64,000 nucleotides of DNA from Cryptomeria japonica (GCF_030272615.1 NC_081413.1:335028302-335092301), one strand, 5' to 3'. Shown: positions 35,618-47,208, counted from the stretch's first letter. Numbers and translations are program-made. Notes: generated from the letters alone by a model not told the origin.

Positions 35618-36313
35618 GTAAAAATTTCTATGCCCTTGCTTGAAGTGATGAAATTTCCAGAATATAAGGATGAGACCTTGAAAATTATATCAAATGTTGG
35701 TGATCTAAGTAAGGATGCTTCTAAGTTAAAAGAGGATCCTCCGGTGATTTACTTAGGCACATCTATCACAAAAAACCTCACACAAGTTGATCCATTCTAT
35801 TTGACATTGCTAATTAACAATAAAATGGTCAAGAACTGTATGATGGATTCAGGGGTAGCAGTGAACATCACGCCTGAAGATGTCATGAGATATCTTGGGA
35901 TGCATGTTGACACACCTTATGGTAAGTGTTATTCCATGGAAAGTAGGTCTGTACCTATGGTGGGTATCATGAAAGACGTAGAGTTCAGGTTTCCAACTTG
36001 CCCAGATACCACATATAAGACAGATATCACAGTGGTGCAAGTTCCTGCAAACTACAAAATGATGTTGTCCAAGCAATGGTCAAATTTGGTGGGTGGTCAT
36101 GTTCAGCTCGATCTATCCTATGCTACTATTCCAGTAGAAGGGACATCAGTGAGGATAAACAGAGAACCAAGGTCTCCATACCTCATAGAAGAAGTTGACC
36201 TTGATGAAGTGACTTGTTTTTGCCATTCTGGCATGGACAACTTTCAAGTAAGTATTTCTAAACCTTTAGAGATCAATAAAGTTACACAAATAGTTAAACA
36301 AAATGAAATTTAA
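35618..36313 (+). pseudogene. pol: Tat-B protease
   Basis: This stretch is open for 227 residues from 35630. The active site reads NCMMDSGVAVNITPEDVM with DSG near 35846. Further conserved pieces are YSMESRSVPMVGIMKDVEFR, VQVPANYKMMLSKQW and GGHVQLDLSYATIPVEG. Both halves of a retroviral-type aspartic protease are visible and the catalytic Asp is kept. The frame stops at 36311, just before the RNase H. Confidence 0.87.
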
Positions 36314-36830
36314 TTTGGAAATTATACTTTGATGGTGCCTACAGTAAGGAAGGAAACAGAGCAGAAGTTGTACTTATTTCACCTAATGATTTTTTTTTTA
36401 ATACTCTTTCTTGTTAACTTTTGAGTGTACTAATAATGTTGCTAAATATGAGGCCCTCTTATTAGGACTTAAACTAGCAAATAAAAATGACATTAAGTTA
36501 CTAATGGTTTATGGTGATTTAGAATTAGCCATTTCACAAGTTAGAGACAAATTTGCTGCAAAAAATGAAAAATTAAGAAACTACAGGAATGAAGTTTGGG
36601 ATTGCATTGAACTATTCGACGCTTTCTCCATCAATTGGATTGAAAGATCCAATAATATTTTGGAAGAATTCATGGATAACTTGGATATCAAGCATAATGA
36701 CATTCCTTTGGATGATATTACCCAAGTAGAAATCAAGACCAGACCATCAGTGTCTGACAATGTAAAAAGTTGGCAAGTTTTTGATTTGCTGAAATTCTTA
36801 TTTTTTGAAGATCAGTATGAGCACTAGCGG
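36314..36830 (+). pseudogene. pol: Tat-B RNase H located before RT (aRNH)
   Basis: The domain starts WKLYFDGAYSKEGNRA (36316 on), the first catalytic Asp strand. After a frameshift at a T-run (36390-36400) it continues FECTNNVAKYEALLLGLKLA and LLMVYGDLELAISQVRDKF, which hold the Glu and second Asp. It ends with AFSINWIERSNNILEEF. This is the Tat-type extra RNase H, but it lies upstream of RT, unlike in Tat-A where it follows gRNH. The catalytic Glu appears shifted to Lys-Tyr-Glu (AKYEAL in place of AEYEAL). Confidence 0.85.
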
Positions 36831-38171
36831 ATTGATTGGAATGGACTTGTGGAGGACAAGGATGGCAAAGCAACTATACTTGGGCAAGAGATATTGCAGC
36901 TAAAAACAAATAAAATTCCAAAAGGATTGATAGAGCTTGAAAGAATGTTTGATGATAAAGATGTAGTGAATTTCAGACCTAATTCAGGAGGATGTGAGGA
37001 TGTTGAAAAAATAAACTTGGGAAGTGAAAGCAACCTGAGAGAAGTATATATTGGAAAAAATCTCACACCAAAAATTAGAGTAGAATTGATTAATCTGCTG
37101 AGGAAGTATAGGCACATCTTCACTTGGTCGTATGATGACCTTAAAGCATAGAGGGAATATTTGTTCTAGCATGAGATACCTTTGAAGCCTGATGCAAAAC
37201 CTTTCAGACAAAAACAAAGGCCAATAAACCCTACTTTGGCTCCTAAAATGAAGGAGGAGCTGATGAAAATGAAGAATGCTGGTATTATTGAGCCTATAAG
37301 GCACTCAACATGGGTATCCAATTTGGTCCCAGTCAGAAAAAAGAACGGCGACATCAAACTATGTGTGGATTTCAGAAATTTAAACATTTCATCCTTGAAA
37401 GATAAATATGCTTTACCTAACATGGAGGCTCTTTTGCAGAAAGTCACAGGGAATGAATTGTTATCTATGATGGATGGCTTCTCAAGCTATAATCAAGTCA
37501 AGGTTAGGTAAGCAGAAAAATTCATAACTGCTTTCACTACACCTTGGGGTACTTATGTCTATGATAGGATGCCTTTTGGATTGACAAATACAGGAGCTAC
37601 ATTCCAGAGGGCTATGGAAGTAGCCTTTGAGGGTATGATTGATTATATCTTGGCAGTGTACCAGGATGATATGACTGCTTATTCTAAAAAGGCAGAAAAT
37701 CATTGTGATGATCTAGGAAAGATTTTTATTAGAGCATTAGAATATGGCATATCTTTGAATCCTAAAAAATGTCATTTTGGGGTTACTGAAGGAAAATGGT
37801 TAGGTCATATTGTCTTAAAAGATGGTGTGAGAATTGATCTAGAAAGGATTGTTGCTATTGATAAAATTCAAATCCCAAAAACTGTTAAAGCAATTCAATA
37901 TTTTTTTGGTCAAATCAACTTTGTAAGAAGATTTGTTTCAAATTTCTCTGAAATCATAAAGCCTATTGCTAAAATGTTGAAAAAGGGTGCTGAAATAAAA
38001 TGGACTAATGAAGCTCTTGAAGCCTTTGCAAATATTAAAAGGGCCATCAAGGAAGCCCCTGTATTAAAATCACCTGATTTCTCTAAACCTTTTCAAGTCT
38101 TTTCATTCGCCTCATTCCATACTATTGCTGCTATCATGTTACAAAAGAATGATGAGGGTCATCAACAACCA
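36831..38171 (+). pseudogene. pol: Tat-B reverse transcriptase and start of gRNH
   Basis: One frame runs through the region with stops only at 36825, 37149 and 37509. The RT reads PTLAPKMKEELMKMKNAGII, IKLCVDFRNLNISSLKDKYA, MMDGFSSYNQVKV, MPFGLTNTGATFQRAM, and the catalytic YQDD at 37659-37670. The thumb and connection follow (SLNPKKCHFGVTEGKWLGHI, RFVSNFSEIIKPIAKML). gRNH begins at PFQVFSFASFHTIAAIML and is cut at 38171 by a solo LTR; in this strand the usual catalytic Asp is not seen (FSFAS). This is the best preserved RT in the window. Confidence 0.92.
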
Positions 38172-39689
38172 TGATGAATAAATGATGAACAGTTAATACC
38201 AAACCAGTACTGAGAGGGGGGGGGGGGGGGTGAATCAGTATAGGCAAAAACACTTTTCCTGAAATGGTTTGACTGTAAACACGACACTTTGACTGGCAAG
38301 CACTAACACCGGTCTAAACCAGATTACTACCGATAAAACAAAGTGAGAATGTGAAAGACATAAACCAATAACCCTTAGCTTTCTATACAATCTAATGCCT
38401 CATTTACACTTCACCCTTATGCATAAATAGGTAATCTATCATCAAAATATAATGATTGCTAGTTCAACATATTTTACCAGTTTGAAATAAAACACTAAAC
38501 CATCATAGGAAAGGCATCACACATGACACACTGATTTTTCACATGGAAACCCAACTGGGAAAAACCATGGTGGGGATGAATACCCACAAGCTATTCTTGA
38601 ACTCTTTTGAAGTCCACTCTATTAGGAGCCTAGTCCGGTTAGAGACTTTTACAATAGGTTCTGCTAGGAACTGATCCTACTAGGGATCACCCGGTTAAGG
38701 GATGGCTAAATACTCAGTTAAAGGTTAGAACCCTGTTAAAGGTTACCTCGCAAGAGGATTTGAAGAGCTCATTAAATTGAGTAACCCTGTTAGGGGATTT
38801 ACACAAAAACCTGTTAAAGCTACCCGGTTAAGGGATTTTCCAACTGCTGAAATGGTTAGAAGTCAACAAGTAATATACTGATCTGATAACAACACTCAAT
38901 GCCAAGGCAGATCCACTTTAGCTCTTTTCTTCTGCAATCACACTCTATAGGTATCAACACACTTCTCCGGTCTGGCAAGAATCAAGTATCACTCACTGGG
39001 ATACACACATACCATTTCCCAACAACTTCAACATGAAAAACATCATCGACCTTATAGGAAACAAATAGGTCAGTAGCATAAACCCTAAACCCTAAAAATT
39101 TAGGTTTTACAGTCCAGTCGGTTTAATCCTGACCGTTAATCACACTGCATCAAATATAATAGTCTTGAACAGATCTCAAGACATTTTCCAACATTCATTC
39201 TTTGCTTCTTCAGGAAGCTGATAACTCATCACGCGTTCTCCACCGTTTACAGAGACTTCACACATTCCTAAGGTAGATAGGATCAATCTCCATGCAAGAT
39301 CCTCAAGGAAATCCTTCACGTGCACAAGACTGACATGGCAACACTTATCTGGTCTTCATACAATGCTAACTCATCACAAGATGTCATCGGTTGAATCGCA
39401 CAAGCTTGGAATGCATCAACTAGAAACCCTGAAGCTGAGACTACCAACCGGTAGTCATGCCAAATGAAACCCCAATACAAAACTTCCATTTACCGGTTCT
39501 TATTCCAACATACCGGTTCACCTTGAACAATCACACCGCTTCACTTTTTCACGAATACTGGTTTACATCATCATACCAGTTCTCTTGCCAGTTTGCTTAC
39601 TACAACATACCGGTTCATACTTCAGTCTATTAACATCAATGACAACATACAATATCATCATGTGATCATGCTCTGCATAGATGCCAACA
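38172..39689 (-). mobile_element. sLTR-3: copia-type solo LTR in Tat-B RNase H
   Basis: In its own direction it starts TGTTGGCATC at 39689 and ends ATTCATCA at 38172. It is flanked by aacca at 38167-38171 and 39690-39694. It shows the copia LTR modules: a G-run followed by tgaatcagt (38215-38237), a tggaaacccaactgggaaaa block near 38545, and repeated ggttaaggga words. Removing it and one TSD copy rejoins gRNH in frame. Length 1518 bp. Confidence 0.93.
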
Positions 39690-40029
39690 AACCAGTGGCA
39701 TTTTTTAGCAAAAAATTGCAAGCATCCAAATTGAATTATGATTTAAATGAAAAACAAGCCTATGCTTTTGTGAAAGCTGTGAAATCTTTTAGATCCTATC
39801 TAGTTGGTGCCACCGTTATTGCCTATGTACCAAATGCTGTTGTTAAAGACATCTTTAGACAATCAGAAACTATTGGAAGGAGATGCAGATGGATAAACTA
39901 GATACAAGAATTCAATATTGATCTACAAATCACAAAGTTGGTAAGAGGTCAGGGTCTGGCAAAATTGATGGCAGAATCCAATCTTGAAGTAGCACAAGTG
40001 AATCAGGTAGAGTTAGAAGATGTACAAAT
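39690..40029 (+). pseudogene. pol: Tat-B gRNH, C-terminal part
   Basis: It reads VAFFSKKLQASKLNYDLNEK, YAFVKAVKSFRSYLVGATV and DIFRQSETIGRR, the usual RNase H core after RT, with one stop at 39899. It then merges into the linker LVRGQGLAKLMAESN (Tat-type 'GLAKLMAE'). Confidence 0.9.
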
Positions 40030-41215
40030 TAGTATTGAGAGGTGTCCTTGGTATACAAATATTATATATTACTTTAAATACATGAAATGTCCGGATAACT
40101 TAAATGATAGTCAGAAGAGAACTTTAAAGCTTCAAACATCTAGGTATGTATTACTTAATGGAGACCTATACTGGAAAAATAGAGATGGTGTTCTTTTATT
40201 GTGTCTAGATGAGTGTCAGGTGTCTATTGTTTTAAAAGATTTACATGAAGGTGTATGTGGAGGCCACTTCTCAGCTAAAACCACTGCTCATAAAATTCTA
40301 AATACTGGTTAGTATTGGCCTCAAGTTTTCAAGGATTGTCATACTTATATTAGAAAATGTGAGGCTTGTCAAAAGTTTTTAGGGAAGCTCAAGTATAATG
40401 GAGCCATTCCTCTCAGACCCATGCATATAGAGGAACCATTCCAGATGTGGGGTATTCACTTCATAGGAGAAAATAGCAAACAAATCTAGTGGTGGGCATA
40501 AATGGATTTTGGTGGCTACTGATTATTTTACTAAGTGGGTTGAAGCCATTCCCACAAGATAGGCGACCAACAAAGTTGTGATAAAGTTTCTTTTGGAAAA
40601 TATTCTGACTAGATTTGGGGTACCTCAGAAAATTGTGGTAGATAATGGGATGTGTTTCAGGTCTAATGAGCTCTTTGATTTCTATGAAAATTATGGCATC
40701 ACTTTGTCCTATTCATCACCCTATCATCCCCAAGGAAATGAACAAGCAGAATCCAACAATAAAAACTTGTTGAAAATTATCAAAAGGATGTTGGGTAATA
40801 TTAAGAAGGCTTGGGATTCAAAATTGGTCTTAGCAGTATGGGCTGACAGAGTGACAGTTAAGAAGTCCATAGGATTTACTCCATATGAGCTTGTATATGG
40901 CAAAGAAGCATGATTACCTTTGAATAATTTGCTGGGTTGGATGAATGTAGAAAAGAAGCTCAAGAAAGAAATCTGCAAAGACAACAAATGGTAAAGGCTT
41001 TACATGATAAGAAAGCATGTGACAGGTCATTTGAGGAAGGAGAATGGGTGTTAAAGTGGAATGCCAAGGATCAGGATAAAGGGAAGCATGGCAAGTTCGA
41101 TGCGCTTTGGCTAGGACCTTTTATCATTTCAGAAAAAAAGTGGAGAAAACTCTTATTACTTGCAGGATACTGATGGTCAGGTGCAGGAGTTCCCGGTTCA
41201 TGCTCAGTATCTTAA
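40030..41215 (+). pseudogene. pol: Tat-B integrase, first catalytic Asp replaced by His
   Basis: The zinc-binding part shows LHEGVCGGHFSAKTT...CEACQKFLG (about 40240-40380). The core begins MWGIHFIGE near 40446, where families have W-G-x-D-x-I-G, so the first Asp is His. A frameshift follows near 40480. The second Asp is in IVVDNGMCFRSNE (about 40635) and the Glu in GNEQAESNNKN (about 40740). The C-terminal part reads FTPYELVYGKEA and then KFDALWLGPFIISE. Stops at 40309, 40560 and 40911. Inactive. Confidence 0.88.
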
Positions 41216-41677
41216 GCATTTTTTCTCTTGATGAGAAGGGAGTATTTTTGTATCATAATAGTTTAAGTTTCTTTTTGCTTTCTATTTTCTATTTTCATTT
41301 TGGTTTGCTTTCCAGAGATAACTAGGATCTTGCTATGTCCTTGAAGAGAACATACATCCCCAGAAAGAGCCACTGTTAGCACATATTTTTACAAAACATT
41401 TTGTGTTATATGTAGGCCTTTTTCCTATTATATGAGCATTTACTGCGGGTTTGCATGTGCAAGAACCTTACTAGCATGGGAAAATTTCTCTAAGGATCAG
41501 TTGTTTTAGGAGTGTCAAGGTATCACTTGGGCACACTAAGGGCATGTACTAAGTATAGATTGCACAAGGAATCCAGTATGGGAGCATTTATCAGTGGAGA
41601 AATCATTATGGTATAATATAAGGTTATTTTTCAATATGTATTAGACCCTGTGGGATAGCTGGGATTACTATTATTCA
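41216..41677 (+). other. Tat-B 3' non-coding region
   Basis: No gene is seen between the integrase end and the 3' LTR. The polypurine tract is not sharp: the bases before the LTR read gtgggatagctgggatt... and then a short TA-rich piece. The 41107-41325 frame is a shadow of the integrase end. Confidence 0.55.
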
Positions 41678-41709
41678 TGGTGGATGGCTCATTTTCTCAA
41701 AGCTGCAAA

Positions 41710-42790
41710 TTTTCAATTATCGGCATAAGTAGTCTCGATGAAATAGCATTGGCAAGCAAAAGACGGATCATCGACATGACATATATTGATAAATTAGAAG
41801 GCAGATTCATTGGAGCACATAAATAATACTCAGCACGATGCACGCCTTGGAAAAGTCATACCATCAGGATAGCTTGTTTCGATGAGGTAGAAGGAGGGTG
41901 TTTTCTATCGACATGTATCAGCTTATCAGAAAAAAGTAAAAATTGCTATACCGATAACCTATGAGGCCATTAGTGTAACTTGTAACGATGAAAAGGCAGT
42001 GCAGATCATGGGCTTATAGCATGGGGAGATCGGAAATAATGAAAATACTCTATCTCGATACCCGATGACTGAAGCGAACTAAAGGCAGGTCCATCGGAGA
42101 AAAATACCATATCGGGATAGTGGGAAAATAGTTAGGCCGATCCCCAATGACAAAGAAAAATTAGAAGGCGGAACCATCGGTATTACCTATACCGGTAAAG
42201 AAGACTTGGAGGTGTAAAGCATAAAAGTACATCAGAGTGACATCGAGACTTCAGGAGGAATAGAAAAAGGCTCTTCCGACCCTCGATGAAGATAAAAGTG
42301 CCTGCGGGGATATTGGTGTGAATTATACTGATAAAGTAACATGAAGTGAAGACTCATCGAGACATTGGGAGGGGAAGTTTTATACTATGCTGAATCTTGA
42401 TAGGATTGTTACAGCGGATGGTGAGTTGCAAGTAGTTCTTCAAGGTGAGTTATGCCGATAAGGCAGGAAGCTTAGTCAGAATGCGGATAGAAATTTTGAG
42501 GTCATTGAGGCATGAGAGGGACATAAAATGAACTATGTCGATACCCAATGGGTTAAGTAAAAGAAAAACCGAAGGCGGGTGTATCGGGGAGAGTTATATC
42601 GATGGATCGTGAAAAAAAAAGCAAAGCCAAAAATGAAGGAGTATCCATCGGGATAGGAGAAAAAATGCTATCCCGAGACTTGACAAGTCGGTCAAGATAG
42701 CTTCTACTGATCAGAAGGTAAGAAGTAGTACAGTCATAACAAATGGTGCCAAACAATTGAATCATCGAGAAAAGTCTCGCCGATTAGCTG
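41710..42790 (+). repeat. Hairpin-unit tandem array in Tat-B 3' LTR
   Basis: Same array as 23720-24800. Facing half-sites are seen for example at 42057-42075 (ctcgatacccgatgac) and 42110-42150 (atcgggatag, ccgatccccaatgac). Several CpG positions in one copy read TpG or CpA in the other, as expected from methylation decay. Confidence 0.78.
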
Positions 42791-42918
42791 TTGAAGGTCT
42801 TGATGCGAAAAACTGACAAGATGGCTTCCATTAAATGCATCCATTGGTTAGGTCCGATGCCACATGAAGAAGATCCATCAAGATTGTAGTAATTAAGTGC
42901 AAGATTAGACTCCTTGGG

Positions 42919-42927
42919 GATATATAA
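42919..42927 (+). promoter_or_regulatory. TATA-like box in Tat-B 3' LTR
   Basis: gatatataa, 106 bases before the ATG of the second LTR ORF copy (43033) and aligned with 24935-24943. Confidence 0.5.
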
Positions 42928-43032
42928 CTAGTGTTGCACAATGAAATTTCACACAAAGTTGTTGCAAAAGTTATCAGGTGTTCATTAAGAAATATTTTGA
43001 GTTGTTAAGTATAGAGCAAAGAATTTGCAGAG

Positions 43033-45330
43033 ATGGAAGGGTCAAGCTCAAAAGGGAAGCGAAAGGTCGTTGAAATATCCAGTAGCATGTCAAAAAAATT
43101 GAAGGGTGAAGTTAGTGAGGCTTGAAGGAAATTAAATCAAGACATGACAGATCAGATGGGCTCTTCAGGAGCTAGGTCACGCAGAGCTAAGGTGGATTTA
43201 CCTATTCGCGAGCAGTTGGAAGACAGATACAGAGAAATTGGAGATGTATGGACAACAGTGCGAGGGCTCGAGCTATTTCTTTTCCATTACTTCCGTAGGG
43301 ATGAGCCCATGCCAATTTCAAACCCATGGAGGAATGGATTAGGTAAACTCATGGTACCTAATGTCTTTGTGAATATTGATTTATTGAATGTCCTAGGAAG
43401 ACATTATGATACAAACAAGTGGTGCATTCTGTTGCTCAATGAGACCGTTTTAGTTCACTTTGCAGTAGCCACAATTCAGGAGGTCTTTGCAGTGGATCTT
43501 GAGGTGAATGTGCCCTTTATCTTTTATGGATTTGGAAGAGGAATATAGAAAAATGGATACTACATACCAGGGTTGGAACCTCACTATCCACAAAGTAGAG
43601 AGGGGGAGGCTAACAGAGGAGGATGGTCCTCCTTATGATATGACCATTTTCAAGAAATATTTACAGTATACATATATGGCATGTGGCCAGATTGGAGTAG
43701 TTGAAGCTCCTGATGTAGCAAGCATGGGACCGCTGGTTTTAGCAGTAGATATTCAGAGAAATGAGCCTAGGGCTTTTAATTTTGCTTCATACCTAGTGGA
43801 TAGATTTCATGAAGGCTTCCTGAACTTAAAAGAAAATCCAGACAAGCACTTCAAGCATTATTCGTTGTTAATGCACATTGTTTTATTTTATGGGAGATTG
43901 AGAGGGTTATGGCCAGGGGGTTTGAATGTAAATATAGTTGGGAAGAATGGACAAGATCAACCAATTCAGTTATGGGTTTCTCTTTGGGATTACAGATATG
44001 TAAATTCCCATTACATCAAATTTGAAGAATTCTTTGTTAAGCCAATTTTCTTGCTCTTTGGTGAGCCTCTACAGGGATCATTTTCTGAGGATGTAAAGAG
44101 GGTTCTTAGGTCTCATGAGCACAAAAATCCGAAGATTAATCACAATTGGGGTGATTGGTACTCATGCCAAAATTTTACCTTTGTTTGGTGCTATGGATTT
44201 GAAGGTTACCCCTATGTGCTACCAAAGCCTGCACCATACATGATTGCTTTTTTGGAAATTGTAAGGCAATTAAGTGTCTCTAATGCCAAACACTTCAAAG
44301 GTGCACATAGGCAATGCCTAATATTACACTAGAGAATGAGGAGGAAATGTTGCAAAAGCTTAAGGCCGATATTGATGCAAAAGTGGAGACAATGACCCCG
44401 TAGAGAGGGAGGCAGTTGCTAGTGGAAGCAGGTATTATTCTTTTCCCAGGGTGGGATTTGAGTGCATCATTTATTGTTGATAGTTTATTACATGCAGACA
44501 ATAAGGACTTCAAGTTGGATGTCCAAGGGGTTAGTGATATATTCATTGGATCAAGATATGATCCAGATGAATAGGCAATGTTGTTATGGGCATTGTACCC
44601 CCCGAATAAAATGCCAAAAATCATAGATGTGGATAAAGCTTTTGGTGATATGATGACCCTGAAAGTTGGAGAGATAGATCCTATGGTCACTGCTGACATA
44701 GGTATTGATATCTCAAAATTCAATAAGGCTTAGATGAAACATGAGATAGCAGAGAAAAATAAATATAATGCCTTATATGAGGAAACCCTTAAGAGGAGTG
44801 GGTATCCAATCCCTCAGATTACTGATTCAGGAAGCCACTAGAAGAAGAAGTTTAAAAAATTAGCTTATGAGCACACTAAGTTGAAGAAGGAGATGAAGAG
44901 AATCAGGGCTGATACTGCTTGTGTATTGATGAGTAAGAGATACAATAGCATGGAGAAGGCATTGGACGAATTGTGGGGTGTATATAAGATGAACATGGAC
45001 AATATGGTTTCTAACACCATAATTTGAGATAGACTCAACCTGCTGTTACAAGATGCATCGACTAGGGAAAAGGTAAAGAAGAAGGTTCAAGGTTTGCTTG
45101 TCACACATGATGAATTTACAAAGGAGTTGAAATATGAATTTGATGTGTGCCAGCAAATTGTTCAGCATGGGGTTCAATTGAATGACAGATATTCTTGATA
45201 TGAATGACACAACCGACCAGTTCAAGAACTTCTAGGTGATCGAGAATGCAACGAGGGATGCAATATTCAATGCTACAACTTTCAAAGATACGGGCTACTT
45301 GCAACACATTCAGAAGTGCGGACAATGAAT
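43033..45330 (+). pseudogene. LTR-encoded protein of unknown function, 3' LTR copy
   Basis: Better preserved than the 5' copy. From MEGSSSKGKRKVVEISSS at 43033 there is one stop (43123), then 134 open residues, a +1-type shift near 43520, then 274 open residues to 44330. Segments: VDLPIREQLEDRYREIGDVW, ELFLFHYFRRDEPMPISNPW, LGRHYDTNKWCILLLNETV, EFFVKPIFLLFGEPLQGS, WGDWYSCQNFTFVWCYGFEG, PAPYMIAFLEIVRQLSV. The C-terminal coiled-coil part is broken by stops and by the 110-bp deletion. No transmembrane segment or known catalytic motif is evident. Trp/Tyr-rich character suggests a folded domain, not a structural filler. Confidence 0.72.
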
Positions 45331-46363
45331 GGACCGAAAGTCTTAGTTTATTGTTTAGTTCTATGTTTGTATTGTAATTGATGTTTTAGTTAGGCTGTTT
45401 AGTTTTTGTTCAGTTAATTGTCTAGGATAATGAAAGGGTGTGTCCTTTAATTCATGTCCCTTGGCATATGTATTTGTATTGAGTCATTTTGTATCAAAAA
45501 GGGGATGATCACAATTGTCTACAATTTTTTTAAAAAGTGGCCAAGGGACTGTTATTCTTATGTTACAGAAGGGTAAATGAGAATGAAAAGTTTTTGAGAA
45601 ATCATGTAATCTCTGTGAGTGCAGCTTATGTATTCAACATTTTGTTTTTTCAGAATCAATATATAAAACTTGCTGCTTCTAATTCCTTGATCATTGTGTT
45701 ATTTTTTCATTTTGATGTTTGTTTGAGTCCCCTAGATAAATCTTATAAAGGTTTGTTGTAATGTGACATCACAAGCTGTCGTGATTGAATATAAATTAAG
45801 TTTTTACTATTCTCACAACACTTAATGAAACCATTTCAGCGATAGTTTTAAAACTATCTCTAGGGTCTGATCAAGATTTATGTCCATAAGTAATACACTA
45901 ATTTTCGGATGAAGGCACTGGTCTAGTGTTGATTTCTGGAACAATTTTGATATATGTTTAAGGTCCTTAACTTAGAAGCATCTTTGAATTCTTGTGATCT
46001 ATGCCCTGTTCATAATTACTAATCAGTCCTAAAGCTGTTTCCTTTTTTAGCATACATTATTCTTGGCATTTTGTTTACAAGCATTCAGTAATAAGCATTC
46101 TTCTTAAGCACATAAGTTTTAATAAAAGTTTTAGGGAAATTGTCGTTCCTGTTAAACATTTATCCTCAAGTTTAAATTCACTATAAAGAAGCAATCTCTA
46201 CATGCTTGGAGATTGGGGTACACCCGCCCAGGTTTAGTGAAGCCTAGAGCGCAGGGGAATTTGCTCTTCGACCATTCCCATTTGTTGGCCAAGGCCAATT
46301 GTCAAAATAGAAAGAGGACTAGCAGCCTCTTGTTTTCCCAATCTATGGTTTTGGGCACCAACA

Positions 46364-47208
46364 CATTAAAAGCTCAATCTTTCTTCAAATTGAGCTCATT
46401 TTCTAATGAATCAATGCGAATCTCATTTTAATTCTACAAATCAACTTTGTGCTCAATTTCTCATCAATCAATGCCAAATTTTCAAAAATTCCTTCGAATC
46501 ATTTATGCTCAATTCATTATCATCGCCAAAAATTGCCTATAATCATCATGTACCCTCGCGATATTTTGATTTCGCTCCTGAGGGGGCATACTCATGACCT
46601 TATGACCTCACATCTTTATTGTCGATAAATTTTTTCATATCAAGTTGAGATCTCTCGATCATCTGAATCGAATCAATCGCTAGGGGCATATCAGTTTCAT
46701 CACTTCAAATCAAGCTGATATTTGTCTTCATCTGAATCAATCTCTTAATGTCAATCAATTTCATCAATTTTCATCAAGCTGATTATTCATTTAAACTCAA
46801 TCAAAAGTTTAAAGATTATATTTGATCACACGCTCAATCTAAGTAGGTGTTCAGTTTCATCACATCAAATCAAGCTGGATAGTTTATCTTTGGTCATCGT
46901 GTCTTGATCCATCAAGTTCAAGACCGATTTTATCTTTGCTCACTATGTCTAGTTCAATCAAGTTCTAGATCAGTAAGATCCACTTCTTGATCAATCAAGT
47001 TCAAGTCCGGTATCTTTGCTCTTCATTGGTCCTAGTTCAATCAAGTTTGAGATCGGTTTCGCTTTAATCAACTCTATTCAGCTTCATCATTTCAAATCAA
47101 TCTAAACACCTCGCTCTTCATCTGGTTCATGATCAATCAAGTTCAGAACTGGTATCTCCTAGACATCAACATATTCTTTGAACCAACTTGTTGCTCGCAC
47201 ATTAATTC
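46364..47208 (+). other. Tat-A 3' non-coding region, second part
   Basis: After Tat-B, sequence of Tat-A resumes. It contains the words gctcctgagggggcatactc near 46574 and, at about 46850-47170, a degenerate direct repeat of roughly 60-70 bp built on gttcaatcaagttcaagacc and ggtatctttgctc. No coding frame is supported. Confidence 0.55.

Larger units (their letters stand above)
23686..46363 (+). mobile_element. Tat-B: Ty3/gypsy element with about 4.7-kb LTRs
   Basis: The LTRs are 23686-33085 (with a 4.6-kb insert) and 41678-46363. Both start TGGTGGAT and end CACCAACA. The interior holds PBS, gag, protease, an RNase H before RT, RT, a second RNase H split by a solo LTR, and integrase. The long LTRs, double RNase H and PBS type place it near Tat/Ogre. 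The five bases before (tctca) and after (catta) do not match, so no clean TSD is seen. It sits in the antisense PMD region of Tat-A. The LTRs are clearly diverged and the 3' copy has a deletion of about 110 bp near 45178. Confidence 0.88.
41678..46363 (+). repeat. Tat-B 3' LTR, about 4.7 kb, uninterrupted
   Basis: It matches the 5' LTR from TGGTGGAT to CACCAACA. It provides the empty site for INS-1 at about 45658. Relative to the 5' copy it lacks about 110 bp around 45178 inside the LTR ORF. Confidence 0.9.

Noticed and set aside
38211-38230. Long G-run as a quadruplex or structural signal
   Set aside because: It is a homopolymer at the same place in most copia LTRs here; length is also prone to sequencing error. 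Kept only as part of the LTR module.
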